A stretch of DNA of 63,847 nucleotides from an uncultured Pirellulaceae bacterium (GTDB lineage: Bacteria; Planctomycetota; Planctomycetia; Pirellulales; Pirellulaceae). The translations under genes were made by a program, and so were the position numbers. Under the pieces are notes generated by a model. The model saw only the letters and a program-made list of their open reading frames with translations, was not told the origin of the DNA and ran no database searches. Below, piece after piece: positions 1 through 9,900 of this stretch; within the stretch, counting starts at the first letter, position 1; every line of letters starts with the position of its first letter. Location of the stretch: contig CALLUY010000025.1 of NCBI GenBank assembly GCA_938010615.1, positions 1 to 63,847 on the forward strand, read 5' to 3'.

Positions 1-156
1 CCGAACGACAACCAGCTACGAACGATGTCGGGAATGAAGAACTTTCTGATTCAGTCCGTCATCGATCGCGGTGCAAACGGAAAAGACAATCGGTTCGGAT
101 TCGGCGTTCCCGATGGCGAGCAGTTGATTCGCGACCCCGAGTATTGGTTCTTTTGA
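1..156 (+). CDS. C-terminal end of an unrecognised protein (cut by window edge)
   Basis: Frame 1 is open from the first base to a TGA at 154-156 and encodes 51 residues ending in DPEYWFF. The start lies outside the window. The codon choice resembles that of the neighbouring genes, so this is probably the tail of a real gene on the + strand. The next gene starts about 53 bases downstream in the same direction and could be co-transcribed. I recognise no family from the 51 residues, which are mostly polar with several Gly and Asn. Confidence 0.5.
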   Translation, partial: PNDNQLRTMSGMKNFLIQSVIDRGANGKDNRFGFGVPDGEQLIRDPEYWFF

Positions 157-209
157 ATCTTTCAATCGTAACGCAATGTTTGGAACAGAAATTGATAAGG
201 CAAGAGACA

Positions 210-599
210 ATGTTAATTGGACAAATCGAAATACTGACCAAGTTGGTCGAAAACGGAATCATTGCTGCAGCGTTCCTCTACATTCTTCATTGGCTGTTGA
301 ACAAACAGAGCAAAGAAGCTGCCGAGCACTCGAAGCAGTCTCAGTTGACGAGTCTGGAAGTCGCATCTGCGATTAGAGGATTGGTAAACGCGGTCACGGC
401 GATGCAACAACAGTTGTTGACTCACGATCTGACGATGAGTGGACTCAATCCTGATACTGGTGCATCGTTTGAAGATCGTGATTCGTTGGCGTTGAAGAAA
501 TACAACGACGTCATGCTGGCGCTTGAGGAACAACGCGAAATATTGCGAACTCTGAATCAGGAAGCCGATGTCAGGATGTCCGTCATGCGAAGTGCGTAA
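210..599 (+). CDS. Small single-pass membrane protein with coiled-coil tail
   Basis: This encodes 129 residues from the ATG at 210. The frame is open further upstream to a GTG at 144, but 210 is preferred because AAGG lies about 10 bases before it and the result starts just before the hydrophobic segment. Residues about 13-28 (NGIIAAAFLYILHWLL) form one membrane span. The rest is polar and helical (Lys, Glu, Gln, Leu rich), probably a cytoplasmic coiled coil. The layout of short N-terminus, one span and charged helical tail resembles small holin-like (BhlA/UviB) proteins, but this is only a resemblance in shape and no phage genes are nearby. It converges on the gene at 773-1780. Function unknown. 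Confidence 0.6.
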   Translation: MLIGQIEILTKLVENGIIAAAFLYILHWLLNKQSKEAAEHSKQSQLTSLEVASAIRGLVNAVTAMQQQLLTHDLTMSGLNPDTGASFEDRDSLALKKYNDVMLALEEQREILRTLNQEADVRMSVMRSA

Positions 600-636
600 G
601 CGGCACTGAGGGAGCCGGCCGCCTTGAATCGATGCA

Positions 637-705
637 GGGTCGGCAGTGTGAAGTTTGCCGGGTCGGCAGTGCGAAGATTGCAGGGTCGGCAGTGTGAAGA
701 TTGCC
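637..705. repeat. Three tandem 23-bp repeats
   Basis: Three head-to-tail 23-bp copies lie at 637-659, 660-682 and 683-705. Each begins GGGTCGGCAGTG and ends near GATTGC, with two or three substitutions among them. They sit in the 173-bp gap between two convergent genes and immediately precede an inverted repeat. They are too short and contiguous for a CRISPR array, since there are no spacers. Their role is not apparent. Confidence 0.85.
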
Positions 706-711
706 GAAAAC

Positions 712-767
712 ATCGATGGCATCCCGCGCAGCGGAGGACCAAGTACGCGACGCGGAATGCCGTCGAT
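712..767. repeat. Inverted repeat between convergent genes
   Basis: A 17-base left arm (712-728, ATCGATGGCATCCCGCG) and right arm (751-767) are complementary except at two positions and enclose a 22-base loop. The hairpin lies in the gap between the stop at 599 and the stop of the minus-strand gene at 773, so it could terminate transcription from either side. There is no T-tract, so it is more likely a dispersed palindromic repeat than an intrinsic terminator. Confidence 0.7.
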
Positions 768-772
768 CTGTT

Positions 773-1780
773 CTATCGACGTTGCTGCCACTGAGGTGAC
801 GGTCGAACATTGCTGTCGTCGTCGTCAAAGTATTCATTCCTCGTTCGAATCGGAGCCAGTGGCTGGCGACGAGGTTGCAATGGTTGGTCGAAGGTAGCTG
901 GCCGAACGTTTGATTCGTTGGGCCGAACGTAATCTTCGTTCACTCGTTGCCTTAGGAGTTCGTTCTCCCGATGCAACTGATCGAGTCGCCATTGATTCGC
1001 AGCCGTTTCCTGAACCGGAGTTTTCAACTGAATGCGTTGTCGATTCGCACGAGCGACTTTTGCTTCTTCTTCGAGTCGATTGAATCCAAGCTGAGCCAAC
1101 GTTTGAGACAACTGCTGGTTTCCAAGATTCATCGCGACAGCTTGCTGATAGTTCTTTTGCAGCATTTGACTAAGTGGGCCTGCAACGCGACTGATTTGGT
1201 CGGCGGCACTTCCCATCGCTCGCATCTGTCCCATCTGACCTTGCATACGAGCCATCTCGAGAGCGTGATCAGCTTTGAGTTTGATAATTTTTGCCTCGGC
1301 TTTCAACGCGACGTTGCGAGAGACCATCTTGAGCGCTGTTTCGATCATTCGTTTCTTTGCGTCGAGGCTGATATCGCTATCGAGGTTGCCGGCAATCATT
1401 TCGGTTAGCTCGCGGCAGCAATCGTCGATCGAACCAACTTCTTTTGGCTCGACCGGCATGTTCTCTTCAAATGAGATCTCGTCCGTTTCAGAAGGTTCCG
1501 TAACCGGCTGTAGTTCTGGATGGGCGGCGAAAGGAGGGATCATGTCGCCAGTCATCTTTGATGCCGAAAATGGAACCGGCATTTTTCGTTTGACGAACGC
1601 GGCGGGAGCTACCGGCGCCTTTTTTGCGACGGGGTTGTTCAAAAGAGCAACCCGCGCGCTTCGAGGAGCTTCAGTGAGGGCGTTTTGATCGCTTTGTTGA
1701 GCCACCGAAATGGAACTCGACATGCAAACAACTGCGATCAAAACAACGAACGAATGGGCGAAACGAAACTTCCCTGTCAT
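773..1780 (-). CDS. Secreted coiled-coil protein of unknown function
   Basis: This encodes 335 residues from the ATG at 1780, which is preceded by AAAGGAG at ideal spacing. The frame continues upstream to 1840 but the ribosome site decides the start. Residues 1-29 form a clear signal peptide (basic start, hydrophobic core, cut after SVAQQ). A proline and glutamate rich middle is followed by a helical region (about residues 140-250) rich in Ala, Lys, Met and Gln, with the heptad look of a coiled coil. The C-terminus is rich in Arg, Gln, Asn and Pro. No enzyme motif is visible. It is likely periplasmic or cell-surface. Divergent from the Trm112-like gene, with a shared promoter region of about 150 bp. 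Confidence 0.75.
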   Translation of the reverse strand: MTGKFRFAHSFVVLIAVVCMSSSISVAQQSDQNALTEAPRSARVALLNNPVAKKAPVAPAAFVKRKMPVPFSASKMTGDMIPPFAAHPELQPVTEPSETDEISFEENMPVEPKEVGSIDDCCRELTEMIAGNLDSDISLDAKKRMIETALKMVSRNVALKAEAKIIKLKADHALEMARMQGQMGQMRAMGSAADQISRVAGPLSQMLQKNYQQAVAMNLGNQQLSQTLAQLGFNRLEEEAKVARANRQRIQLKTPVQETAANQWRLDQLHRENELLRQRVNEDYVRPNESNVRPATFDQPLQPRRQPLAPIRTRNEYFDDDDSNVRPSPQWQQRR

Positions 1781-1934
1781 GCCAAACTCCTTTTGCAATG
1801 CAATCCTATAGCCTTCATGGCTGACGCCATTTGAATCCACTTTTCAAAATTTACCAATACGAAATCAGTTTGGTTTTCGCCGGTGTTGTGATTTTTTCAA
1901 AGTGCTATCATTTTTGATTCATTCGTCACATGCC

Positions 1935-2219
1935 ATGACACGGTTCGCCTTCCAAATGCAAGTTCCCGACCCTGCCGTCCTTGAATTACTCCGATGCCCC
2001 GTAACGCATTCGCCGATGCGGATCATGGTTCCGGATCAATTGGAGTCCGTTAATCGAAAGATTGGCAATGGAGAAGCGAAGGACCGCAAAGGCCGAGGCA
2101 TTTCAATCGAATTGGAATCCGGTTTGATTAACGAACAGGAAAGTTTCGCTTATTCGATCCGTGCCGGGATTGTGCAATTGATCGCGGACGAAGCAATTGT
2201 TTTGAGTGACAACCAGTAA
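1935..2219 (+). CDS. Trm112-like small protein
   Basis: This encodes 94 residues from the ATG at 1935. A GTG at 1902 and an ATG at 1956 are alternatives, and none has a good ribosome site. The segment VLELLRCPVTHSPM matches the N-terminal LxxLxCPxxxxxL pattern of the Trm112/UPF0434 family, and the C-terminal GIVQLI also fits the family ending. Trm112 proteins bind and activate methyltransferases; bacterial members are short and often lack the full set of zinc ligands, as here, where one Cys is visible. Its stop is 10 bases from the HIT gene start, so the two are probably translated from one message. Confidence 0.7.
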   Translation: MTRFAFQMQVPDPAVLELLRCPVTHSPMRIMVPDQLESVNRKIGNGEAKDRKGRGISIELESGLINEQESFAYSIRAGIVQLIADEAIVLSDNQ

Positions 2220-2229
2220 AGGAAGTTCG

Positions 2230-2571
2230 ATGGCAGAAACCATTTTCAAGAAGATCATCGACAGAGAAATCCCTGCCGACATCGTCTATGAAGACGACTT
2301 GTGCATTGCGTTTCACGACGTTCAGCCGCAAGCACCCGTCCACGTGCTGCTGATCCCGAAACGGGAAATTGAAAACGTTGCGGCGCTTACCGAATCGGAT
2401 CGCGACTTGGCAGGACACTTGCTGGTGAAAGTCCATGAAGTCGCGAAGTTGTTGAACCTTGAATCCGGATACCGCATCGTTGCAAACTGTGGACGGGACG
2501 GCGGCCAATCTGTCGACCACCTGCACATTCACATTCTTGGCGGACGGTCGCTCACGTGGCCACCAGGATAG
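2230..2571 (+). CDS. Histidine triad (HIT) nucleotide-binding protein
   Basis: This encodes 113 residues from the ATG at 2230, preceded by AAAGGAAG at good spacing. The N-terminus (TIFKKIIDREIPADIVYEDD) and the C-terminal triad SVDHLHIHILGGR are those of the HinT/PKCI-type HIT branch. These proteins are dimeric purine nucleoside phosphoramidase/AMP-lysine hydrolases acting in the cytoplasm. The central His of HLHIH is the expected nucleophile. The length is normal for bacterial HinT. It sits directly downstream of the Trm112-like gene and 9 bases upstream of the TPR-like gene, so the three probably form an operon. Confidence 0.95.
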   Translation: MAETIFKKIIDREIPADIVYEDDLCIAFHDVQPQAPVHVLLIPKREIENVAALTESDRDLAGHLLVKVHEVAKLLNLESGYRIVANCGRDGGQSVDHLHIHILGGRSLTWPPG

Positions 2572-2580
2572 ATCGTATCG

Positions 2581-3954
2581 ATGAAGATACGCAAGCACTC
2601 CACTAAACACATTCACGACGTCATGACAGAAGTTTCGTACGAAGAAATCAAAGCCACCACGTTGGCAGCATTGGCCAAGGACGAAAAAGACATCGCATTC
2701 CAAACTTTGCGATCAGCGCTGCATTATGGCAGCGACGCGATGACGGGCGAAACGGAAACGTTTGCGGATGCGATGACCGTGTTCACAAGAGTCGCGGAAC
2801 AGTTTGGCAACGAAGAGTTTGCTTCCAAAGTACAAACGGCTGCCGAAAAACCCGAAGACGTTCAGAGCCTTTACGATTTGGGCTACGCCCTCTATGAAGA
2901 ATCTCTCTTTGGCGTCGCGGCAAGCGTACTGGCGCGAGCGGACAAGATTGCTCCTGGCGAACCGGGCATCGTTTCCGAGTTAGTATGCGCTTTGGAAAGC
3001 GAAGGCCTCAATCAGGAAGCCGTTCGCACTTTGAATCGATATCCGAACTTGGCCAGCGAACATTATCTTTTCTCTTACCTTCTGTCGTTCAATAGTTTGA
3101 TGGCAGGAGATCTGGCTGCGTCACGGGCTGCTTCGGAATCGTTGGTCGGGCTTGAGACAGAAGACGCTCACCCTTTCATGACGGCGCGAATCACAGAGCT
3201 ACTTAAACGCGCAAAGCAGGTCGAATCGGTTTGCCCGTTGGATGAAAACGACTTGCGAGGTTGGCACTACGTCATTAGCGGCAGCATCCTGACGATGTTG
3301 TCTCCGCATGGTTATCCGGCTCCGATGAAAGGTCGCTACGCTTACCTTCAAGACACGGTGGAGAATTGCAAACAAGGTTTGGAGAATCTTCAGCAGATCA
3401 TTGCTGCAAAACAACTGCAGCCAGAACGAATCTATGCCCTGCCCGGTCGTGACTCTGGAATCCTAGCGATCGCGGCAAGCATCATGCTGGACTTGCCAGT
3501 TCAACCCTGGCCCGAAGGTGGGAGCGACTTGCCGGCGATCATCGTTGCGTACGACTTAGGCGAAGTCGACATCAACCCAGAATCGATTGCTCAACATCGT
3601 CCGGGACAGCTGCTCTATTCTCATGCGGTCCAGTGGACGTTCGCGTTACCGATCGCGCCCGACGTGACGACGCTGCTCCATCAAATGCTGATTGCGCCTT
3701 GGGGCGAGCGAACGGGCTTCGATGCTGAAACGAATCAGATCACGACGCACGAAGCGGATTCTCGAGACGCGACAACGATTGCAAACGATATCGTTGCCGC
3801 CACGATTGAAGTCCCAGAGGTAACTCCTGCCGACGAAGCTCCGCCATCGTTGACGACGGAGTTCCTCACCGCGATCGGTCAGTTTCCTGCAACCACAACG
3901 GCCCGCGAACAAATATGGACGTGCTCACCGGTGAAGAGCAGTAAGTTCTCGTAA
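2581..3954 (+). CDS. TPR-like protein of unknown function
   Basis: This encodes 457 residues from the ATG at 2581, with AGGAT upstream; an in-frame ATG at 2623 is an alternative. There is no signal peptide or membrane span. Residues about 20-220 are helical and alanine-rich with the spacing of tetratricopeptide repeats (for instance the LYDLGYALYEESLFGVAASVLARADKIAPGEP stretch, which reads as one TPR). The C-terminal half contains GRDSGILAIAASIMLDLPVQPW and may be a separate alpha/beta domain; I do not recognise it. It ends 13 bases from the stop of the convergent giant gene, with no room for a terminator. Confidence 0.75.
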   Translation: MKIRKHSTKHIHDVMTEVSYEEIKATTLAALAKDEKDIAFQTLRSALHYGSDAMTGETETFADAMTVFTRVAEQFGNEEFASKVQTAAEKPEDVQSLYDLGYALYEESLFGVAASVLARADKIAPGEPGIVSELVCALESEGLNQEAVRTLNRYPNLASEHYLFSYLLSFNSLMAGDLAASRAASESLVGLETEDAHPFMTARITELLKRAKQVESVCPLDENDLRGWHYVISGSILTMLSPHGYPAPMKGRYAYLQDTVENCKQGLENLQQIIAAKQLQPERIYALPGRDSGILAIAASIMLDLPVQPWPEGGSDLPAIIVAYDLGEVDINPESIAQHRPGQLLYSHAVQWTFALPIAPDVTTLLHQMLIAPWGERTGFDAETNQITTHEADSRDATTIANDIVAATIEVPEVTPADEAPPSLTTEFLTAIGQFPATTTAREQIWTCSPVKSSKFS

Positions 3955-3967
3955 CCGGGGAAGCAAT

Positions 3968-6900
3968 CTATCTTCTCAACCAGCTACCCATTCGTTGCAG
4001 GAACGACGGACCGCGGAGGAAGTTCGGCGGACAATCTTCGATTGGCAGCTCTTCGATTGGCAGCTCTTCGATAGGCAGCTCCTCGCACGCGTCGATTTCC
4101 ATCGCTGGATCGACAACGCACTCATCTGAAACCTCCATCACTTCGTCGCAAACTTCTTCCGAAACCGGCTCGCATCCGCAGTCACCTTCGATGACTTCTT
4201 CAACTGGAACCGTCTCTTCGCAACAAGGATCGATCGTTTCAACAACTTCACAGCACTCGCCATCGTCAGTCGCAGCGTCAATCGAATAGCCACCCGTTAC
4301 CGGTCGGCCACTTTCAAGCGTCAATGGATTCGCACTACTGGCGACTGGAATGCCGGAGTAGATCGGACCCGGTGCGGTCAAATATCTGCCGATCGAACTG
4401 CTTGCGATCGGTGACAAGCCTGGGAACCGCGGTGGATTGCCAGATGTACCGCTTTGAATCGGTGTGGTGAAGATCGTTGTATCGCCCCACGTTCCGGTGT
4501 CGCCTAGTGTACCCGGATTGCTAGAGTTCGGATCTGTTCCACCGTCGCTAAAGTCGGTTGCAACGAGCTGTTGTCCGTCGTCATCGAGGATTGGATCTCC
4601 ATTCTCATCGATGGCATCGCCCGAACCAATGACTTGGTTATGCAGTTCGTCCCCAGGTGCGTTCGGATTGACTTCAGCAACAAACTGCAAAGCAAACGAA
4701 TCGCCGACTTGCAATACGTTGGTCGCAGAAACATCCAGCATCTCGGTATTACTTCCTCCATTGAAGCTGGAATTCAAAGCGATGCTGCTTTGCGGGTCGC
4801 TTGGCTGTCCAATCAACACGAGGCTGCTGGCGTCGACGTAGGCGGCTCCAAATTGACCAGCAAGATCTTCAGTCAAAGTCAGGTTGGTCAAATCGACCGT
4901 ACCCGTGTTTTCGACAATCAGCAGGTAAGTGACCAAGTAATGTCCGTCGACAAGTTGAGGCTCGCCAACGATCGACTTGGCGATTCCAAGATCCGCAATG
5001 TAAATCGGAGTTGGATCGTTGCCGAAGATTCCGTCCGGCGTCTGTTCGCCGTTTTCGCCATTGGCATCAACACCATTGTCGCTCACGTCAATCGCGGTAA
5101 GGGGATCGCCAGATGAGTCGACCAAAGTTTGACCGTTGCCATCGATTCCATCACCTTCGGCAGTCGCTTGGTTATCCAGAGCAGCACTGGTACCGCTGGC
5201 GTCCGGGTCGATCGTTACCGTGTAGCTAATTTCGAAGGAATCTCCGATATTGACCTGACCGCCAGAGATCAAGGTTTGGCTAGTGTCACTTTCCCATCCT
5301 GTGTTGGCCGTCGGCAGCGTTCCTGTTCCAGAGAAGTTCCCGACTGTCAGGTCTTTCACGTCGACTGCCGAAGTACCAAATTGGGCCGCGATGTCATCGA
5401 ACAGAGTCAAGTTGTTGAGATCAACGGTTCCATTGTTCTCGTAGACCAAGGTGAATGTCACGTCCCAGTTCTGGCCGTTGGCGACTGCACCACCAGAGCT
5501 CTTTGCGAGCCCAATACTTGGGATCAACAGAGGCGTCGGATCGTTGGACGTTCCGTTGTCGCCTTGATCATTCGGATTGCTCGAATTCGGATCGGTACCT
5601 GAATCAGAATCATCATTGGCGGTAATCGGAGTGCCATTGGAGTCGTTGATCGGATCTCCGTTGTCATCAACGGCATCGCCTCCGACGACGACCTGATTGT
5701 TCATCGGGGTTGAAGTTCCGCTAACATCAGGATCGACTTCGACGGTAAACTGAACCATAAATGCATCGCCAATGGCCAGCAACGTTACTGCTGCCTGGTC
5801 GATCATTTCGGTTGATCCACTTCCGTCCCATGCCGAATTGATGGCAATGTTGCTTGCCGCGTCCGATGGTCCTGCGGTTAGCGTTAAGCCACCGGCACTG
5901 ACGAGTTGATTCCCGAATTGAGCTGCGAGGTCTTCGATCAAAGTTAAACTTGCAAGATCAACGGTGCCGGTGTTTTCGATCAGCAGTTCGTAAGTCACGC
6001 TGAAGTTGCCGTTGCTCAAAACCGACGGAGTTCCACTGACTGCTTTCACCACGCTGATGTCAGCAATGAATATCGGAGTCGGATCCGCATCCGTTCCGTG
6101 GTCTCCGTTTTCGCCCGGGTTGGTGCCTTGAGGATTGGCTCCATCATCTGAAACATCGTCCGCCGTTAATGGATCGCCACTATCATCAAGCAGCGGATTG
6201 CCCATACTGTCAACTGCATCGCCGTTGACGGTGGCTTGGTTTTCCAGAGCCTGCGACACGTTGTCGATTCCATCCGGATCGATTGTCACGGTGAATGTGA
6301 CTTCAAAGCGATCTCCCGGATCAAGGTTGCCACCAGTAATCATGGACAGAGTCGTATCGCCAAGCCATCCAGGATTGTTTGTCGGAGCTGTTCCTGAGCC
6401 AACAAAGTTTTGAACCGTCAGACCACTCACGTCGAGATACGCATTGCCGAATTGAGAAGCAATGTCATCGAACAGCGTCAGGTTGTTCAAGTTGACCGAG
6501 CCCGTATTTTCGACAACCAGCGTGAATGGAACGTCCCAGTCTTCGCCGTTGGCAACTGCATCACCAGCCCGTTTGACGATCGCAATTTCAGGAACGATCG
6601 CATCGATCGGTTCGTCGGTGTCGATACCCGTTCCGTCGTCCGCACCGCTCTGATCGTTCACCGTGATGACCGAACCATCGTAGTTCGTTCCTTCGCCGGA
6701 GATCGTTGCTGTATTCTGCAGATAGTCCGAATCTTCATCGATCAAGTCTGGATCAACCACGATGTCAAACGTAATCGTAAAGTCGTCTCCCGCGACAAGC
6801 ACCTCGCCTGTTTCGGCTGAATCGAACATGTCCAGCGAAGTATCACTGGCCCACGCCGCGTTGATCAGTGAAGCCGGCGTGTAGCTTCCTGGCATCGTCG

Positions 6901-9900
6901 ATCCAACGGAGATCGTCGGAGTCGAAGCTGAGAGATAGGCGGCTCCAAATTGTGCCGCGATGTCTTCACTCAGACTCAGATTGTTCAGGTTAACGGTACC
7001 ATTGTTCTCCACACGAAGCGTGACTGAGATCGTTGAAGTGCCGTCCGCGTTACTAACGGAATCAGAGTGCGTCTTGTAGATCCGAATCTGAGGAACCTCG
7101 AATGGAGTCGGATTGTCTGTTCCAGTTTCTCCATTGTCAGTGTTCGGGTTGAGACCATTGTCAGAGTCATCGTTGACTGGCCCTTGATCGGAATCAGCTG
7201 AACCTTGTACTTGGTTCTGAGCCATGCCATCGAGTGCGTCGCCGTCTCGCATCTCGTCCGCATCAACACGGATCGTGAATGAGACCACGATTTGTTCACC
7301 GACTTGCAAGGCTCCGCTGGTTCCGTCGAAGAGACCCGTTTGGCTTCCGCCGCCCAAGAATCCTGCGTTAAGATTTGGAAGATCGCCCGCATTTGCCAAC
7401 GTATGGCTTACGATCGCGGGTCCAGTAACGAGTCCACTGCGATCAACGACACCGCTTAGCAAAGACGCATCGTAGGCGTCGCCGAAGGTTGACGTTGTCG
7501 TCAGATCGTCGAGCAACTGAAGATTCGTAAGCTCGATCGTTCCAGTGTTCTCAATGACAACAAGGTACTGAACGTCAAACGAACCGGTCAGCTCATTGCC
7601 CGCACCATCGGTCGCCGCGACCACCGTGTTGGCTTGCTTACCGACGCTGAGATCAGGCAGCAACAATGGTGTTGGATCATTGGTTCCGCCGGTGTCTCCG
7701 TCGGCGCCGCTATTGGAATTCGATGGCTCTGTGCCGCTGTCGGAATCATCCGTCGCAGTGATCGGATCACCGTTTGAGTTCGTGATTGGGTTACCAAGGC
7801 TGTCGACAGCTTCGCCCCCTGTGCTGACTTGGTTGTCGAGCGGACCGGAAGTTCCAGTCGCATCAGGATCGATTTCAACTGTGAATTGAACGACATAGGA
7901 ATCGCCGACCATCAGAGCCGTCGACGCATTCTGGTCGATCATCTCTGCGTTGCTTCCGCCGTTCCAGTTCGCTGAGTCAAGCACGACATTGCTGCCGGCG
8001 AGCCCAGGACCTGAAATCAGAGTCAGACTTCCTGCGTTGATATAGGCTGGTCCAAATTGAGAGCTGAGATCATCCAACAACGAGAGGTTGATCAGATCAA
8101 CTGCTCCAGTGTTCTCAACGACTAACTGGTAGGTAACCTCCCAGTTGTCGTTCGCCAACTGAACTGGAGTGCCGAATACTTCTTTCGCAACAGCAATGTC
8201 GGCGATTAGAACTGGCGTTGGATCGTTGCCGTAGACTCCATCGTTGTTGCCGTCTTCTCCGTTTTCGTCGTTCGGGTTCGTACCGTTATCGCTGTCGTCT
8301 GAGGCTTGTAGCGTGCCGCCGCTTCCGTCGTCGAGTGGGTTGCCGTTTTCGTCCAGGCCGTCGCCGGTAATCGTGCCTTGGTTCTCAAGGGATTGGGAAA
8401 CGCTGTCGATGCCGTCCGGATCGATTGTGACCGTGAACTCTACTTCAAACGTGTCGCCGACGTTCAGCTGACCCGTTCCATCGAGCATGTTGAGCATCGT
8501 GTCTGATTGCCAGCCAAGGTTGGCTCCTGGAGCCGTACCCGTTCCAACAAAGTTTCCAACCGACAATCCGCTGGCCGACACAAACGCAGAACCAAACTCG
8601 GTTGCAATGTCGTCGATAAGGTTCAGATTGTTTAGGTCAACGGTTCCAGTGTTCTCGACAACGAATGTGAAAGTCACATCCCAGTCTTCACCGTTTGGCG
8701 ATGCGTCGCCAGCTTCTTTCGCCAAACCGATCGATGGAATGTAGATAGGAGTCGGATCGTCGCTCGTACCGTGATCGCCGAGGTCACCAGAGTTGTCTGA
8801 TGACGGGTCAGTTCCGCTATCCGAATCATCGGTAGCTGTGATCGGCGTGCCGTTCGAATCGTTGATTGGATCGCCATTCTCATCAACCGCATCACCTGTA
8901 GCGGTGACCTGATTTTCGAGAGGACCAGTCGCCGTACCGCCCGCGTCAGGATCGATCTCAACTTTGAATTGGATCACAAACGAATCACCAACAACCAATA
9001 GTGAAGGCGTCGCATCAACCATTTCGGTAACGCTGCCTCCGTCCCAATTGCTCGTATCAAGTGTAACGCTGCTGTTGGCTGACGGCCCTGTCGTGATCAC
9101 CAAATCGTAAGCGTCAACGTACTGAATACCGAACTGAGTCGCGATGTCTTCCGCCAAACTCAAGTTCGCAAGATCAACGGTTCCTGTATTTTCGATAACC
9201 AATTCGTAAACTGCTTCGAAGTTACCGTTGGAAAGCAACGTTGGATTTCCAATAACGGCTTTCGCAACAGAGACATCCGCAATGATGATCGGTGTTGGAT
9301 CGTTTCCAAAAACGCCATCGCCATCATCTTCGCCGTTTTCATCGGAGGCTGATGTTCCATTGTCACTGTCATCGCTGGCAATGACCGGATCACCATTGTC
9401 GTCAAGCAAAGGATCGCCGTTTTCATCCAGACCTTCACCCGAAGTCGTCGCTTGGTTATCGAGACTTTGCGAAACGCTATCGATTCCATCCGGATCGATC
9501 GTAATCGTGAAGACAACCTCGAACGTGTCGCCGGCATTGGCGGTGCCGCCTGAAATCATTGACTGTGTCGTATCGGCCATCCACGCAGCGTTAATCGTCG
9601 GAGGAGTCCCTGTTCCGCTGTAGTTCTGAATCGCCAGACCGCTCGCCGAAACGTACGCATCGCCAAACTCTGCCGCGATGTTGTCGAACATTGTCAAGTT
9701 CGTCAGATCAACGTTGCCCGTGTTCTCCCAGACAAGCGTGAACGTCACGTCCCAATTGTCGCCGTTGGCAACCGCATCGGAAGCTTCTTTCGCCAGACCA
9801 ACATGTGGAATGTAAGTCGGTGTCGGATCATCGCTGGTTCCCATATCGCCGGGCTCGCCCGAGTTCGTATCACCCGTCGTGGCACCCGAATCCGAATCAT

